Of a stretch of DNA of 64,000 nucleotides, positions 11,390 to 21,932 are shown piece by piece. Positions within the stretch are counted from its first letter, which is position 1, and every line of letters starts with the position of its first letter. A program made the translations under genes and the position numbers. The DNA lies in contig OX463813.1 in NCBI GenBank assembly GCA_949825045.1, positions 26,394,001 through 26,458,000 on the forward strand, given 5' to 3'. The stretch is from Argyresthia goedartella. Taxonomy: Eukaryota; Arthropoda; Insecta; Lepidoptera; Argyresthiidae. The notes under the pieces are model-generated. The model ran no database searches, had not been told where the DNA came from, and saw only the letters and a program-made list of their open reading frames with translations.

Positions 11390-11457
11390 ATGGCGAGTGT
11401 AGCAACCTCTGCGGCAGACGAGGCGAGGAGGGAAGATAATACATCACTTAGGATACG
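11390..11457 (+). CDS. Candidate initial coding exon (host gene?)
   Basis: An ATG at 11390 opens 22 codons beginning 'MASVATSAADEARRED' and ends directly at a strong splice donor (CG, then GTAAGT at 11458-11463), leaving phase 2. The exon and the 60 bases before it are GC- and CpG-rich ('gcagcgccgacgcgttac') in an AT-rich setting, as expected for a 5' exon and its promoter side. It lies about 0.8 kb outside the BEL-1 element. I see no following exon that I can join to it, and I do not recognise the peptide. It may be a real first exon or chance. Confidence 0.35.
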
Positions 11458-11834
11458 GTAAGTTTGATATTGACAAGAATCCTAGGTAGGAATCGAATAT
11501 TAATCTCATATTTCTATCCCTTCTCAGCAATCACCCCTTCCCATCTTGACCTGGTTTGCTGGAAGAGATCTCTTATTTTAATTATATTTAGGTAACAAAC
11601 ATTTACTTGCTCAAACATAAATTCATTACTAAATTGCGCTCAGACCATTAATCAATTATATATGTAGTTTATTGTGAAAATATGAATGCATGTTAGTTAA
11701 ACTTACTTAAAAATAATTTATTTTATCAGTATTTTATATCTAGGTATTGTAAGTATCGAGTATCGAAAGAGCGTCGAACGAGAGATTAGAGATAGGCTCG
11801 CCTTTGTACACGATTTTCATGTATTATTTTTTTT

Positions 11835-11945
11835 GAGGGTTTCGTACCCGAAGGGTGCCAAACGGGACCCTATTACTAAGCCCCCGCTGTCCGTCCGTCC
11901 GTCCGTCACACGAGCGAGTTTAAAGCTCATGAAGCGGTCGCCGTT
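11835..11945 (+). repeat. Interspersed repeat with CCGTCCGTC array
   Basis: The words 'gggtttcgtacccgaagggtgcc', 'cgggaccctattactaag' and a (CCGT)n array form a block that I associate with many moth and butterfly genomes. Related scraps ('gggttccgtacc', 'tccgtccgtc') occur near 12640, 13640, 14485 and 42810. No coding. Confidence 0.6.
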
Positions 11946-14320
11946 GCCGAAATCGGTCGGACCTCTTTTATCTTAACTTTTGAAGAGTGAAAACTGTAGT
12001 CTCAGACATATGGTACAATAATGAATTTTACCATTCGCAACTTGCAAGTTCAATGTGCCAGCTGAAATCTGTAATGTTTCATCAAACGACGTGCTTAGAA
12101 TGTTCGTGTTCAATGAATCCGGCTCAGATTAAGATTCCGTTGTACAACTTTTACTGCGGATTTAACCGTAGCCTGTCTGTGGGTGTAATGCCCCCTTTGT
12201 TGTAATGGTTAGCGTCTGGCTTATACATATAGTAGCTGTAGTAAACTTACTTTAGTTTTAATAAAATTCTCTATGTTGTTTGACTGCATTGGACGGTTGT
12301 ACTTACGTACTCGCAGAAAAACATACTACAATAATGTATACGGGTTAACATTGCGATAGCGGTCATTGACCCCTGCGGCACAGGCCTGCCTACCTCTATA
12401 TGCTACTTATATACTATATGTATGACCCCAAAGACGACGTTCTGTCAAAAGCTATTGGAATACCAACACCATCTATGGACGGAAGAATAAACTGAACCAA
12501 AGATTTAAAAATAAAACGATGGTTCCTATTACGTTTTTTTTTCTCTTTAAGAAACCCAACGAATTAAAAAAAAAAAACATCCAAATTGGTCTAGCCGTTT
12601 GCGAGTTTCGCTTTCACTAACACATTTAGCAATTAATTTTTAGAGTTTCGTTCCCTTTAGTCCGTCCGTCTTTTACTATTCTTATACTATCTACAGGATC
12701 TTATACTTTTACTATCTACAGTAATAAAAAAAATTTGATCTGATTTGATTATTTTTCTCAGAAAATCGTAGATGTACTAAGTTGAAATTAATTTCAATTA
12801 CTCAGGACAGTATAGCCTTGAAGTTGTGAAAAAAATAGAAAGTTGCTCAGATTGCGAAAACATCGAAAATTATATGCGGTTTTTTTCGAATCCATTTACT
12901 CCACTATAAAGTCATCTACAGATTTGATTTTTGGGTTCACGTTTATAAACGCGATTGGATGTAATTTTCTCGATGGAATTTAATTACGAAAATACCACAT
13001 TTTTTTTCCTGTAATTCTGAAATCCTAACTAATTTCATTGGGGAATTGCATTCAAAATGTGGATGTATATATTCTTAAACTCTCCTTGAAAATATTTTTG
13101 ACAAAATAGCGTAGTTTATTTTTAAACAATTTTTACGTGGTTTGGCGCTACGTTATTTAAGTATGAGTCGAGCGCATTGTCTTTTTTATGTGGAAGTCAT
13201 TAACGCTGCCACTTTCGTTTACAGTCGTATTCCTTTTTAATACTTTTTTCGTATCACCTTAAATCTGACTTCACCTTCCTGTTACATCCTGTATAATACT
13301 ATTGTTTTATTTATTTATTAGCTGTCCGTGGATCAGTTTTCGATTTCTGCTAGTAAACGTGAAGAGAAGTTATTTCGAATTAAAGACGAAAATATAATTT
13401 TTATTTCGAATTGGATGCGCGACCCCCCCACGTCCTCCGCCATCTTGAGTTCTCGTAGAAAATCCCCATACATTTTTTTTTTTTGGATTTTTGGCTTTCC
13501 CTGTGCGTTTTTCAAAATTATCTCTCCGGAAGAACCTTCCCAAGACTTCAACGCATCCTTTAAAAAAAGTTGATCCAAATTGGTTCAGTCGTTGGTGAGA
13601 ATCACGTTTACCAACTTATTTTGGGATTCATTTTAACGGGTTCCGTACCGTAATTTTAAAGGATAAACAGAATCAATAGGTCTTAGATGTTTAAAAGTAA
13701 TATAAAGCGACCGAATCCTGAGCCAATTAAGTTTTAATTTGGTATATGTATTTATGTGACCCAGACACGAACGTCTCACGTAAACAAAGTAATTTTTGAA
13801 TTAAAGGGCATATCAAAAAAATAAAATCAATGTTTTCCACGGTATAGTTGTATATGGAGTTTGTCATGTCCGATGAAAGGGCTAGTTGCCAGGATTTTAA
13901 ATATATTTTTTTCATAATTGTAAAAAATATTCTAGGATTAAGTCAAAAAAGACCATTCTCACGGTTTCTGAAGTTTGTGAAGCGGTGTAGCTAGTCATCA
14001 CAATATTAGTATGCCTAGAGTCATAAAACAACACTATAATAAAATACGTATACTGATGCTGATTTAATTTCTAGATATGTCCACTTCTCTAACTATGTTT
14101 AGATTAAATTTAGATTTAAGATGTTATATAATAAGGTTAATATTTGTACACCCAGTATTACTGGATACCATCGTTTGAAACACCGTTGATAATATAAAAC
14201 CTAGTTACAAACAATTATGAACAAATAAACATTTTTGTCTTTGTCTTTCTCGGTTTTTTCTTATTTTACCATATCCATTCCTATTTGTTTCCTGCTCCGA
14301 ATTCCCATCATATGCTCAAG
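11946..14320. other. Long non-coding stretch with LINE tails
   Basis: No gene is supported. Two LINE-like 3' ends are recognisable by their short tandem tails: near 12700-12752 ('ctacagtaataaa' then 'tttgatctgatttgatt') and near 14200-14250 ('caaataaac' then 'tttttgtctttgtcttt'). The overlapping open frames at 13328-13578 on both strands lie in an AT-rich repeat and have no recognisable domain. Confidence 0.4.
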
Positions 14321-14674
14321 TCGCTTGCTGCACTCATTTGCGGTTAACGAGCACATACAGGGTGTCTGCGACACTACGAGTGGAGTGTAGAGAGGCGTGT
14401 GGGGTGACACGACGCACCCTAGTTGTACGAGCGGCTGTTTATATTACTGAAGGTGCTTTTGTTGGGATACTTTGCTGTTTCTTAGGGTTCCGTGCCTTAA
14501 AAGGAAAAAGGGAAACCCCATTTATTAAGCGTATAGTTGTTAGCGTGTACGTCACAATGTATGGTGCTTAATAAATATACTAGTCATTTTTTTATTTTAT
14601 AAAATTTTAGCCTATTTTGAAAAACTATTTTGAATATTTTGACTAATATATGTCTAATTAGTGTTTCAAATACC

Positions 14675-15118
14675 GCCTACACACGTATCATAAACCCTCT
14701 TTACTGCGTCCAAAAACCGCACGTTACTACAAGCATAATGCATATACTACTTGGTAAAAACTACATTATGACCACAATGTTTAAATTTTCGATAAATTAT
14801 GACATTCAAATTTCGAAAGCCGACGCCCGCCTGCGTGCCGCCCCGTAGTTTATGTGTGAAGTTGGTACTACTGAGCAAGCTAAACAAGTGCAGAGCAGTT
14901 ATCAATGCCACCACGCCGGTCGAACATGCGGTTCCTGAACACATCAAAGAGAGCTTATGATATGTGCGTAGATATACTAGTGTATGTAACTATACATAAT
15001 AATTAGGCATTAAAACTCTCGAGTGATATTATTAGGAAACTCGCCTTCGGCTCGTTTCATGAACCCACTCTCGAGTTTCGATGCCCTCCATTATGTATCT
15101 GTCACATAAACTACTATT
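14675..15118 (+). repeat. Dispersed repeat R5, copy 1
   Basis: This block matches 49980-50390 over about 0.42 kb in the same orientation. Shared blocks include 'cacacgtatcataaaccctctttactgcgt', 'gcggttcctgaa', 'acatcaaagagagcttatgatatgtg', 'ctcgagtgatattatta' and 'gccctccattatgta'. In copy 2 a 65-codon frame ends '...HAVPEYIKESL'; in this copy that frame is broken. It may be the 3' end of an unidentified mobile element or a captured gene piece. Confidence 0.7.
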
Positions 15119-15669
15119 AATTTATTAACATCTCGCCTTCTCATTCATACCTTTCGGTCAGAGGCAATTTATTTATATTTAGCAGGGCCTGTACGCTCCG
15201 TTTGGAAAGATTGCTGATTTGCTCCTTGGGGGTCGTCAATTAATTACGTAAGACTTTTCTGACAACTATCTGGTGAAATATCGCGATATTTGGCTCAACC
15301 TTCTCATAACTTAATCTCAACGGAGATTTTTCAAAATTAGAAATTTCTTAATAAATTCAATTCGCTTCATTGTTTTATTTAAGTCTAGTTTAAAGATTGC
15401 TTAGATCGTAGTCTAGAATCACAGTGATACAATTTAACAATAATAAATGCCTTATGTGCCTATCTGTAACGTATACGTTTAGACAATTATAGGCAAGAGT
15501 CGTGGCTTTATAGTTTTGTTAATTAAAACCTTTAAAAATAAATACAACAATGTATGCCGTGTCAAATAATGAACTTTATTGAAGTCTCCTGCCTCACCTG
15601 CACCTACCAGAGGATAGAGAGGGACCTAGAACTGGACTATTAGCTGCATCATAACCCGAACAGACTAAG

Positions 15670-16035
15670 CTAACAAATAATTCTCCAAGTGAAAAAAAAA
15701 AATACCGACTTCAAATGCCGAGCCCTGTTTGTTCCTCCCCGGGCGGGATGCGAATAAAGTCTGTGAACTCTTAAATGAAAACTCCTCATCAAAACTTTTG
15801 CTGGACGGAATCACAAACCAAAACGGCATCTGTGTATTTTTTTGTTGTTGATTTTTCAAAAAGGGCTATAAATTAATTTTGATTCAATTTATATGGGACC
15901 ACCTCTGAAATATTACCTGTCAAGTAATACAAGATTCATCAAAATAGATTCATAATTGATGCAATGGTCGCGTAACAAACTTAGAAAAACGAAATGAGAA
16001 CCCCGCCCCCTTTTTCAAGTCGGTTGAAAAGGTCG
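15670..16035 (-). repeat. 'ccgacttcaaaaaa' repeat, minus copy
   Basis: The outer edges read 'ccgacttcaaa' (15702) and 'tttttcaagtcggttg' (16011-16026). The second copy is at 33805-34110 in the opposite orientation. Shared text includes the complement of 'tttcatttaagagttcac'-like sequence and 'caaaacttttgctg'. I recall this motif as common in Lepidoptera. Non-coding; the small minus-strand frame is not taken as a gene. Confidence 0.65.
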
Positions 16036-16304
16036 CACACTGTAAAAATAATATGAAGATATTTAATTATTATTATGCCGTATTTTCAAACCTTTTTCGT
16101 TACGTTATTCAATTTGAGGGCGACCTTTTTCGGGTGAATATTAAAACATAATCCTCCCAGTTCTTCATTTCAATATTGCATATTCTGGAATATTCCGGAT
16201 ATAATCAAATTTCAACGGAAGAGAGACTTCGCGTTTAATTCGATTTACATTCAAAGATGATATGCGTAAGATGTTCTCGTAGAAGCTTGCACGCGCGTTT
16301 TTCG

Positions 16305-16440
16305 TGACGATGGGCTAACCTCCTGTCACACTAAATAGACCATTGGATTGTCGGCTAAACCTAAGCGCAATTGTGCCTCTGCTACTCCGATAACGGAAAG
16401 TTAACTTAACTGCCGATAAGGAAAAGGTGAAACAGTGTAA
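16305..16440 (+). repeat. SINE-type body fragment
   Basis: The text 'gatgggctaacctcctgtcac ... gcgcaattgtgcctctgctactccg' matches the 3' body of the tRNA-headed repeat at 27714-27990 and a scrap at 57535-57635 ('tactgtgcctttctcagccc'). Confidence 0.6.
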
Positions 16441-16865
16441 ATTTGCGGGAAAATTGAAGTAATTAAAGGTTTCTTGAATATATTATGTAGACAGGGTGTC
16501 ACGTAAGTTAACTTCAAGCAAATATAAGGGTCTGGTAAAAATATTTAACAAATCTATGTCACAAATTTTTACACATTTTTTATATATTTTACAAAATCTT
16601 CTATTATCAAATATTTTTTAATATTTTTGCCAGACTGTATAAGCAAGCATATCTCCTGGTACTTGCTTCATGTTGAGTTACGGGACACCCTGTATAGCTA
16701 AATTAATTTCTATCTAAGTGCATAACTCCTCCGGTAGATGGCGCTAGCTGTCTCTCATCAATTGTCTCTGTTGAAAATGTCACTGGATATGCCACAAACG
16801 AAACGTGACGCCTTTCTATCGTTATACCATGTATGAATTAACATACGACAAAATAAAATAAAATA

Positions 16866-17065
16866 AAATTAGCCTATTCATGTCCCCACCGAGGGGCAAA
16901 TGCTATTAGCCGGATGCGGGTAAGATTGAGCCATATTCTACCACGCTGGCTCAGTGCGGGTTGGTGGAGTGGTGTCGGACTAGAGGCCAGCCCGACTGGC
17001 AGAAGTTTTCCACCTGCCCTATTAGGGCCTCTCACACAGTTTTACGACGACTTCTACCAAGTGTC
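16866..17065 (+). repeat. Dispersed repeat R6, plus copy
   Basis: Shares inverted text with 41645-41845. Here it reads 'ccaccgagg', 'gggtaagattgagccatattc', 'ccctattagggcctct'; the other copy reads 'cctcggtgagg', 'gaatatggctcaatcttac', 'agaggccctaatagggcag'. It is non-coding and of unknown class. Confidence 0.7.
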
Positions 17066-17138
17066 ATGCGAAGCATAGAACATCCGATAATGTACGTTTA
17101 ACATAAATTTTATTTATAGGTATTGGAAAATTGACAGT

Positions 17139-17203
17139 ACCGGATTCGAACCTGCATCTCCTGCGTGAGAAGCAAGCGTGAATCCTACTAGATCACGGAG
17201 CGC
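17139..17203 (-). repeat. tRNA-like SINE head (family 3)
   Basis: On the minus strand, 'GCTCCGTGATCTAGTAGGATTC' is followed by a perfect box B 'GGTTCGAATCC'. The same head, plus strand, starts the repeat at 27714. A tRNA gene is unlikely because no acceptor stem can be drawn. Confidence 0.65.
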
Positions 17204-18284
17204 TCATAACATAACACAAATATTGTGCCTCTGGCCCCATTTCAGAAGAATTATGCTTACTCACGTAACATACCCAACCACAATGTTTACCAAAGAGTTT
17301 TGTGACACGGCTTTTTCGACACATTTTCTAGGTTAAGGATATCAGGTACACACACGTTGTTACATATAGGATATAGGTAAAAACCAAATTTTAAAACCTC
17401 ACCCACGCTGACTGCGGGGCTCCTGTAGCCTCACTTCCTTACGTTGCGGTCGGGGTCCACCAGCGCCCCCACCTTTTTTTACCAGATACGACGAGGGTTT
17501 TTCAACCCCACGTTGACTCGGTTTTCTGAATGGTTTATATCTTTGAGAAATATGTATTTTTTATAGCATTACTAAAGAGTGACTTAATATCCCTCTGGCC
17601 CGGCTCCGACTAAGGAAAATGGAGACAAAACGGAACAACAAATGTGAGGTTGAAGGAATCCATATATGAGTAGCACCAGGATGAGAGATACATTTCAGAG
17701 ATTACTAGTGACGGGAAATGAAAGATATCGTCAAAAAAAATACTTCTTACTTAAAACAAAAAAGTAAGTTTTTATGACAGTAATAAAATATTTTATTTAT
17801 TTATTAATCAAAAACTTAAAGCACATTGTAAGACTTGCTTAAAAATAATGTAATTCTCATTGAATGTATTTTTTTTTGCAAATCAGACGTCGTGATTTTC
17901 TTTTTTAACAAAGCCGTAATAAAAAAGTGGCTATTAAAGTTGCAATCAGGCATGTATGCTACTGATTGCCAATTGAGTAGGTATGAGATTAAACAAAAAT
18001 AACACAACAATGGCAACATATGACCATAGGAGTAAAAAGTAAAAGCGCAGCGTATCATCAAATAAATAAGTAAAAAGCGCGGTAAACAAACAGCTGCGGC
18101 AGGTGGCGCATGTAAGCGTGTGAGGCGCTAACACCCCACGCAAGCACCAAAACAAGTTTTTGCGCTTGGTGTGGACTGCGGAGTGGGGTCGAAACTTGTC
18201 ACATAAGATTTTTGTGATTCTTGCTAAATGGAAACTAAACATGCATAAATGTATATTTTTGTCTTTCTTATACCCTCTAGTCCG

Positions 18285-18600
18285 GATGTTATCATCTAAT
18301 TCTCGTGGTTTTTTGTGAGCAGGTTCAATAGTTAAAAAGTTTTTTTTTTGTTGATTAAGTTTTTGGAAATTCTTCAAAATATCGAATATCTGTGGTTTTT
18401 AAAATTTCAAAAAACCGCTGCAGTCCAAACAGATGATGGAGACCGTGAGAGTAACAGGCACTATAATTTTAGTAAAAAGTCTATAGGTTGGGTCTAAGAC
18501 CGTAACATGTAGTTTACAAAGTTATTGGTGCGGCTACTTTCATACTCCATGTAGGTAACCAGGTGCTTTCATAACTTTGTATGTGTTACTAAAAGAAGGT
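18285..18600 (+). repeat. Dispersed repeat R4, long copy
   Basis: Matches 31420-31745 in inverted orientation. Shared words are 'ctaattctcgtg', 'ttcaatagttaaa', 'aaaccgctgcagtccaaa', 'tttagtaaaaagtc' and 'gtagtttacaaagttattggtgcggct'. Shorter copies are at 10940 and 26455. Non-coding. The 143-codon minus frame at 17946-18377 overlaps the repeat and is not credible as a gene. Confidence 0.75.
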
Positions 18601-18663
18601 GTCACTCGCGCGGTCTGCAGCCCGTGATGCCACTATTTTTAAATTTATTCAACGCTTTTGCAG

Positions 18664-18825
18664 GAGTCGCCCTCACAAATTGCGCTTGAGCAATCATTGG
18701 ACAGCCTCGTGGCAACCAGCCCCCGATCTTTGTATTACGCCTTCTTACTGCACGGTGGATGCGTGGAAAAGTTGCTAATGCAAAGGCTAGCTTATCTTAA
18801 AAGGGATTTCATCCAGCAAACCCAG
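18664..18825 (+). CDS. Candidate internal exon of an unidentified host gene
   Basis: A pyrimidine-rich acceptor ('ttcaacgcttttgcag', ending 18663) is followed by 162 open bases, exactly 54 codons. The stretch ends at 18825 before a donor (CAG, then GTAGG at 18826), so the exon would be phase 0 on both sides. The peptide runs 'ESPSQIALEQSLDS...' to '...KRDFIQQTQ' and looks like ordinary soluble, helical protein. The base composition is richer in GC than the flanks. I do not recognise the family. The second BEL element begins about 210 bp downstream in the same orientation, so it would sit in the next intron. Chance splice signals remain possible. Confidence 0.4.
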
Positions 18826-19030
18826 GTAGGCCTTTCCGATTTCCAGGGCCGATATCTCCAACCGCCTAACAGCACACACACTCCGAACATAAATTATCAT
18901 TCGAAGGCTTCAAGCGAACAAATGACGACGCAGTGTGACAGCGGGTTCGTCAAAATGACGAATGTGCCACCCTCACTGACAGCGTGTGATATATGACGAA
19001 TGTGGAGTGTTGTGGAGGGTGTTGAGTTAG

Positions 19031-19035
19031 GTCTA
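19031..19035 (+). other. Target-site duplication, left (GTCTA)
   Basis: The five bases before the 5' LTR equal the five bases after the 3' LTR (24518-24522). BEL/Pao integration usually makes 4-6 bp duplications, so the element ends are confirmed. Confidence 0.9.
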
Positions 19036-19580
19036 TGTTCGATTCCAAATCGATATTCGATCGATGGTTTCTGAACGGCCATTTTGAATTTGACGTTGCT
19101 GCCAACCTAGCAGTTTTTGACAACTGACAGACGAAAGCCCTCGCAATGTAAACGCGTTTTGGTTAGGGTATTGAAATTAAATCGCAGGCCATCTGGAATG
19201 TATTCGGGTTTCCCTCAGGATTGTCTATATAGCTGAGTGTGTTGTGGTTCCCCGAACCAGATAAAGTTCGCATTTACGTGGCCGATTGGTTTTTTACCAC
19301 GTAACATAACCTGTGTTGGAACACTGTGCTCATCGAAGCTGGCCCGCCAGTCGTACCTGGTTGGCTGAAGAACCTGTCTACCAAGAAGAGCCTAGGGTGC
19401 ACCCGGGCCTTGCAGAGAGACAGGAGGTTGACGGGACCGAAGCACAGACCAGGTTAGATCGACCCCAATTACTTCAGCTCGGTGAATCGCCGACGTTCAC
19501 GCTTCTTGGCAACTGATCGTTACGCTACCTCGTAGCTGATGGGCCCCTACGAGGTCATTAGGTGCTGAGAAGCCTGAACA
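19036..19580 (+). repeat. BEL-2 5' LTR
   Basis: 545 bp, TGTTCGATTC to CCTGAACA. A TATA-like 'tctatatagc' lies at 19224-19233 and could serve as core promoter for the genomic RNA. The only difference from the 3' LTR is 38 extra bases at about 19459-19496, bordered by TC on both sides, as expected if a microhomology deletion occurred in the 3' copy. Confidence 0.95.
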
Positions 19581-19583
19581 TTT

Positions 19584-19600
19584 TGGTAGCTAGAGCGTGG
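19584..19600 (+). promoter_or_regulatory. BEL-2 primer-binding region
   Basis: 'TGGTAGCTAGAGCGTGG' begins three bases after the LTR and matches the same position in BEL-1 with few changes. The TGG complements a tRNA CCA end. The tRNA identity is not determined. Confidence 0.55.
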
Positions 19601-20108
19601 CTTCCTGAGATTTGCAGCCGTCAAGGGCTCCAGGAAGGCACGATTTGGGACTATCAATCTGTAGGTATAGGCGGTTAAGTAACTTGGTTGTGTTCCTATA
19701 TCCACATAGATTGGTAGTATTGTAAGCTATAGGTCTATTGCTGGTAGTAGATAGACAGATATTGAATTGAATTACCAGTTAGTCAATCTATTAGTGGTCT
19801 AGTAATGCTATTAATGAATGTTTTGGTTAACATAGGTAGTTACATCTATTGATAGCAGGCTATTACATTGTTTTCAATTTATAGCAATTTATAACTTGAA
19901 CTAATATTGACTATCTGTGTGTGTTATAATGATAAAGGGAAACTAAATTGTATTTACAGAATTTATATAGATATAAAACTTGGTTCCTATTGTTTAAGGA
20001 AAACAACATTGTTTAAGTTGTGGTTTAGGGTTCCCTCGTTTGAGTTGTAGACTGGAGGGTCCAATAAAATTGAGTTGCTGCAAATTGTGAGTAAGTATCG
20101 TTCCGATC
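19601..20108 (+). other. BEL-2 5' untranslated region
   Basis: About 0.5 kb, AT-rich, without a long open frame. It should hold the RNA packaging signal, but no specific structure was recognised. Confidence 0.5.
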
Positions 20109-21011
20109 ATGTCGTTATCTGAAATCCAGAAGGGTGTTTCTAAGGAACTCAGATGGTTTTCCTCCGCACACGGTCTGATAGACCGTTTAGATAGGCATGA
20201 TGTGGTATATGAGCGGTCTATGGACGTTAAGGAACGTTACAATAGGGTGCTCGAATTGTCCGCGCAGGCGGAATCAGTTGATGGTTGCGCACCTGACAGG
20301 CTGTCACGGTTGCTAGGGGATGTCGACCAATGTATGGAGATGGCAGCTGCTATCACGCAGAAGGCTGCGGACATACGTAGACAGCGCGAGTCCAGCCATG
20401 GTGGTGACATTGAAGCACCTCTGCCGCTTCAGGGTTCGGGGTCCAGGTTACCTGCCATAACTATGCCTACTTTTGACGGAGTGTCCGGTGAATGGATGAG
20501 CTTCATCAATCTGTTCGACAGTTTATTGCACATGCGATCGGACATTACCAAGTCTGTCAAGATGGCTCAGCTGGTGGCAGCATTGAGGGGTGAGCCTAGG
20601 GAGCTGGTCGCTCATTTGACAGTTACGGAGGGTAACTATGAAACGGCCAGACAATTGTTGGTCAGACGTTACCATAACAAACGGAGGTTGGCCGATGCCC
20701 AACTGAACCGTTTGTTTAGTATCCCGGTTGTGAACAAGGTCGGGGCCATACAGACGGAGGTTTTGAACCCATTGTTGTCCGTCACCAAGGCTCTAGAGAA
20801 TCTTGGACTTCCGGTTGGTGAATGGTCGTACCTACTGTTGTACATTGTACTTTCCCGCCTACCCGCTGACGTGCAGACTCGTTTCGAACAGTCTCACGGG
20901 AGGTCGGCCGAGGACCTGCCCGCCTTCTCCGACTTGGTCGGATTCTTGGAAGAGGAGGCTCGACGGGCAGAGAATTTGGGGTTGACGGTCACCCATCCTT
21001 CGGAGCCATAG
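20109..21011 (+). CDS. BEL-2 Gag, N-terminal part (DUF1759-like)
   Basis: Structural protein of the virus-like particle. 300 codons from ATG 20109. A helical N-terminal region (about residues 1-100) leads to the DUF1759-like core: 'PTFDGVSGEWMSFINLFDS', 'MAQLVAALRGEPRELVAHL', 'RYHNKRRLADAQLNRLFSIP'. It ends at TAG 21009-21011 after '...THPSEP'. The next segment (21030-21914) is in the same frame and continues Gag with the zinc knuckles. The stop is therefore either a single inactivating mutation in a young copy or a leaky stop. BEL-1 shows no equivalent stop that can be checked, because it is frameshifted there. Confidence 0.9.
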   Translation: MSLSEIQKGVSKELRWFSSAHGLIDRLDRHDVVYERSMDVKERYNRVLELSAQAESVDGCAPDRLSRLLGDVDQCMEMAAAITQKAADIRRQRESSHGGDIEAPLPLQGSGSRLPAITMPTFDGVSGEWMSFINLFDSLLHMRSDITKSVKMAQLVAALRGEPRELVAHLTVTEGNYETARQLLVRRYHNKRRLADAQLNRLFSIPVVNKVGAIQTEVLNPLLSVTKALENLGLPVGEWSYLLLYIVLSRLPADVQTRFEQSHGRSAEDLPAFSDLVGFLEEEARRAENLGLTVTHPSEP

Positions 21012-21029
21012 AGAGCTGCCGGGAGCGCT

Positions 21030-21914
21030 GTGAGTAGGGGCCCTCCGACGAGGAAGGACCGCACCAACCGGCAGTCATATGGGACTGTGAGTGCATTGAC
21101 CCCACATAGTGAGACCTGCCCATGTTGTAGGCAGATTGGCCATGCTGTGGCCAATTGCAATAAGTTCGGGGAACTTAGGGTTCAGGGACGGCGCCGGATG
21201 GCCAAGCAGCGGAGCTGGTGTTTCCTCTGCCTCGGGCCACACATGGCTAGGGACTGCACGCGCACAAAAATGTGCGGATATTGTGGTGGGGCCCACAACA
21301 ATCTGTTGTGCATGAACCGGTCCGGCCAACAGCCTCCACAGGGCCGTATCCAGGGTGACACGGCATGGGGCCCTGAGAATTCGTTTGCGACTCGGAGCGT
21401 AACTCAGGGGCCAACGTCTTCACGTCCACAGGGCCGTACCCAGGGTGATACGGCATGGGGCCCTGAGAATTCGTTTGCGACTCGGAGCGCAACTCAGGGG
21501 CCAACGTCCCCACGTGCACAGGGCAGTACCAGGGTGCAGGGCCGCACTCAGGACCATTACATGGGGGGCCCTGAGTATTCGGTTGCGACTCAGCATCCGA
21601 CCCAGCGGGACATTGGGTGTGTTGAGCAGGCCGTAACGGGCGGGTGGCATGGGACACCTTCGAGCTATGCGGGTGCGGTTCGGACGCCGCCTCAGTTGTC
21701 GCCCCGCTCGTCGCCTCGTCCTCGTCGGTCACATGTGATGTCCCCCCCGCTCATGGAGCGGCCACGGTTGAATTCACGCCCACCCCCCTTTACGGGGAAT
21801 CGTAGGTTGGGAATGGAACCGGCGCGTGGGCCATTTGTACAATGGGACCCTCTGGCGTATAGCTGCATACCTGATCGGTTACAGGCACAGTGGGGCCCCG
21901 GGGGTCCTCGCTAG
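21030..21914 (+). CDS. BEL-2 Gag, C-terminal part (zinc knuckles, repeats)
   Basis: Nucleocapsid-like region that would bind RNA. Three knuckles are visible: 'CPCCRQIGHAVANC' (Cys30, Cys33, His38, Cys43), 'CFLCLGPHMARDC' and 'CGYCGGAHNNLLC'. A 90-bp (30-residue) direct repeat follows, with units starting near 21337 and 21427 ('GDTAWGPENSFATRS' in both) and a shorter third unit at about 21517. The tail is Pro/Arg-rich. The segment lies in the same frame as the upstream Gag (TAG at 21009) and the downstream pol (TAG at 21912). ATG 21030 is simply the first Met after the stop and need not be used. Confidence 0.85.
   Translation: MSRGPPTRKDRTNRQSYGTVSALTPHSETCPCCRQIGHAVANCNKFGELRVQGRRRMAKQRSWCFLCLGPHMARDCTRTKMCGYCGGAHNNLLCMNRSGQQPPQGRIQGDTAWGPENSFATRSVTQGPTSSRPQGRTQGDTAWGPENSFATRSATQGPTSPRAQGSTRVQGRTQDHYMGGPEYSVATQHPTQRDIGCVEQAVTGGWHGTPSSYAGAVRTPPQLSPRSSPRPRRSHVMSPPLMERPRLNSRPPPFTGNRRLGMEPARGPFVQWDPLAYSCIPDRLQAQWGPGGPR
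21342..21516 (+). repeat. 90-bp tandem repeat in gag
   Basis: Two nearly identical 90-bp units starting at 'cacagggccg' (21337 and 21427), with a degenerate third start at 21517. The period is a multiple of three, so the Gag frame is kept. Length polymorphism between copies is likely. Confidence 0.85.
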
Positions 21915-21932
21915 GAATTTGCGGCACAACCA

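Noticed and set aside
13328..13578. Overlapping 81-codon frames on both strands
   Set aside because: AT-rich repeat-like sequence with no domain, splice signal or conservation clue.
17946..18377. 143-codon minus-strand frame
   Set aside because: Overlaps dispersed repeat R4, starts in poly-A/T-rich sequence and shows no known motif.
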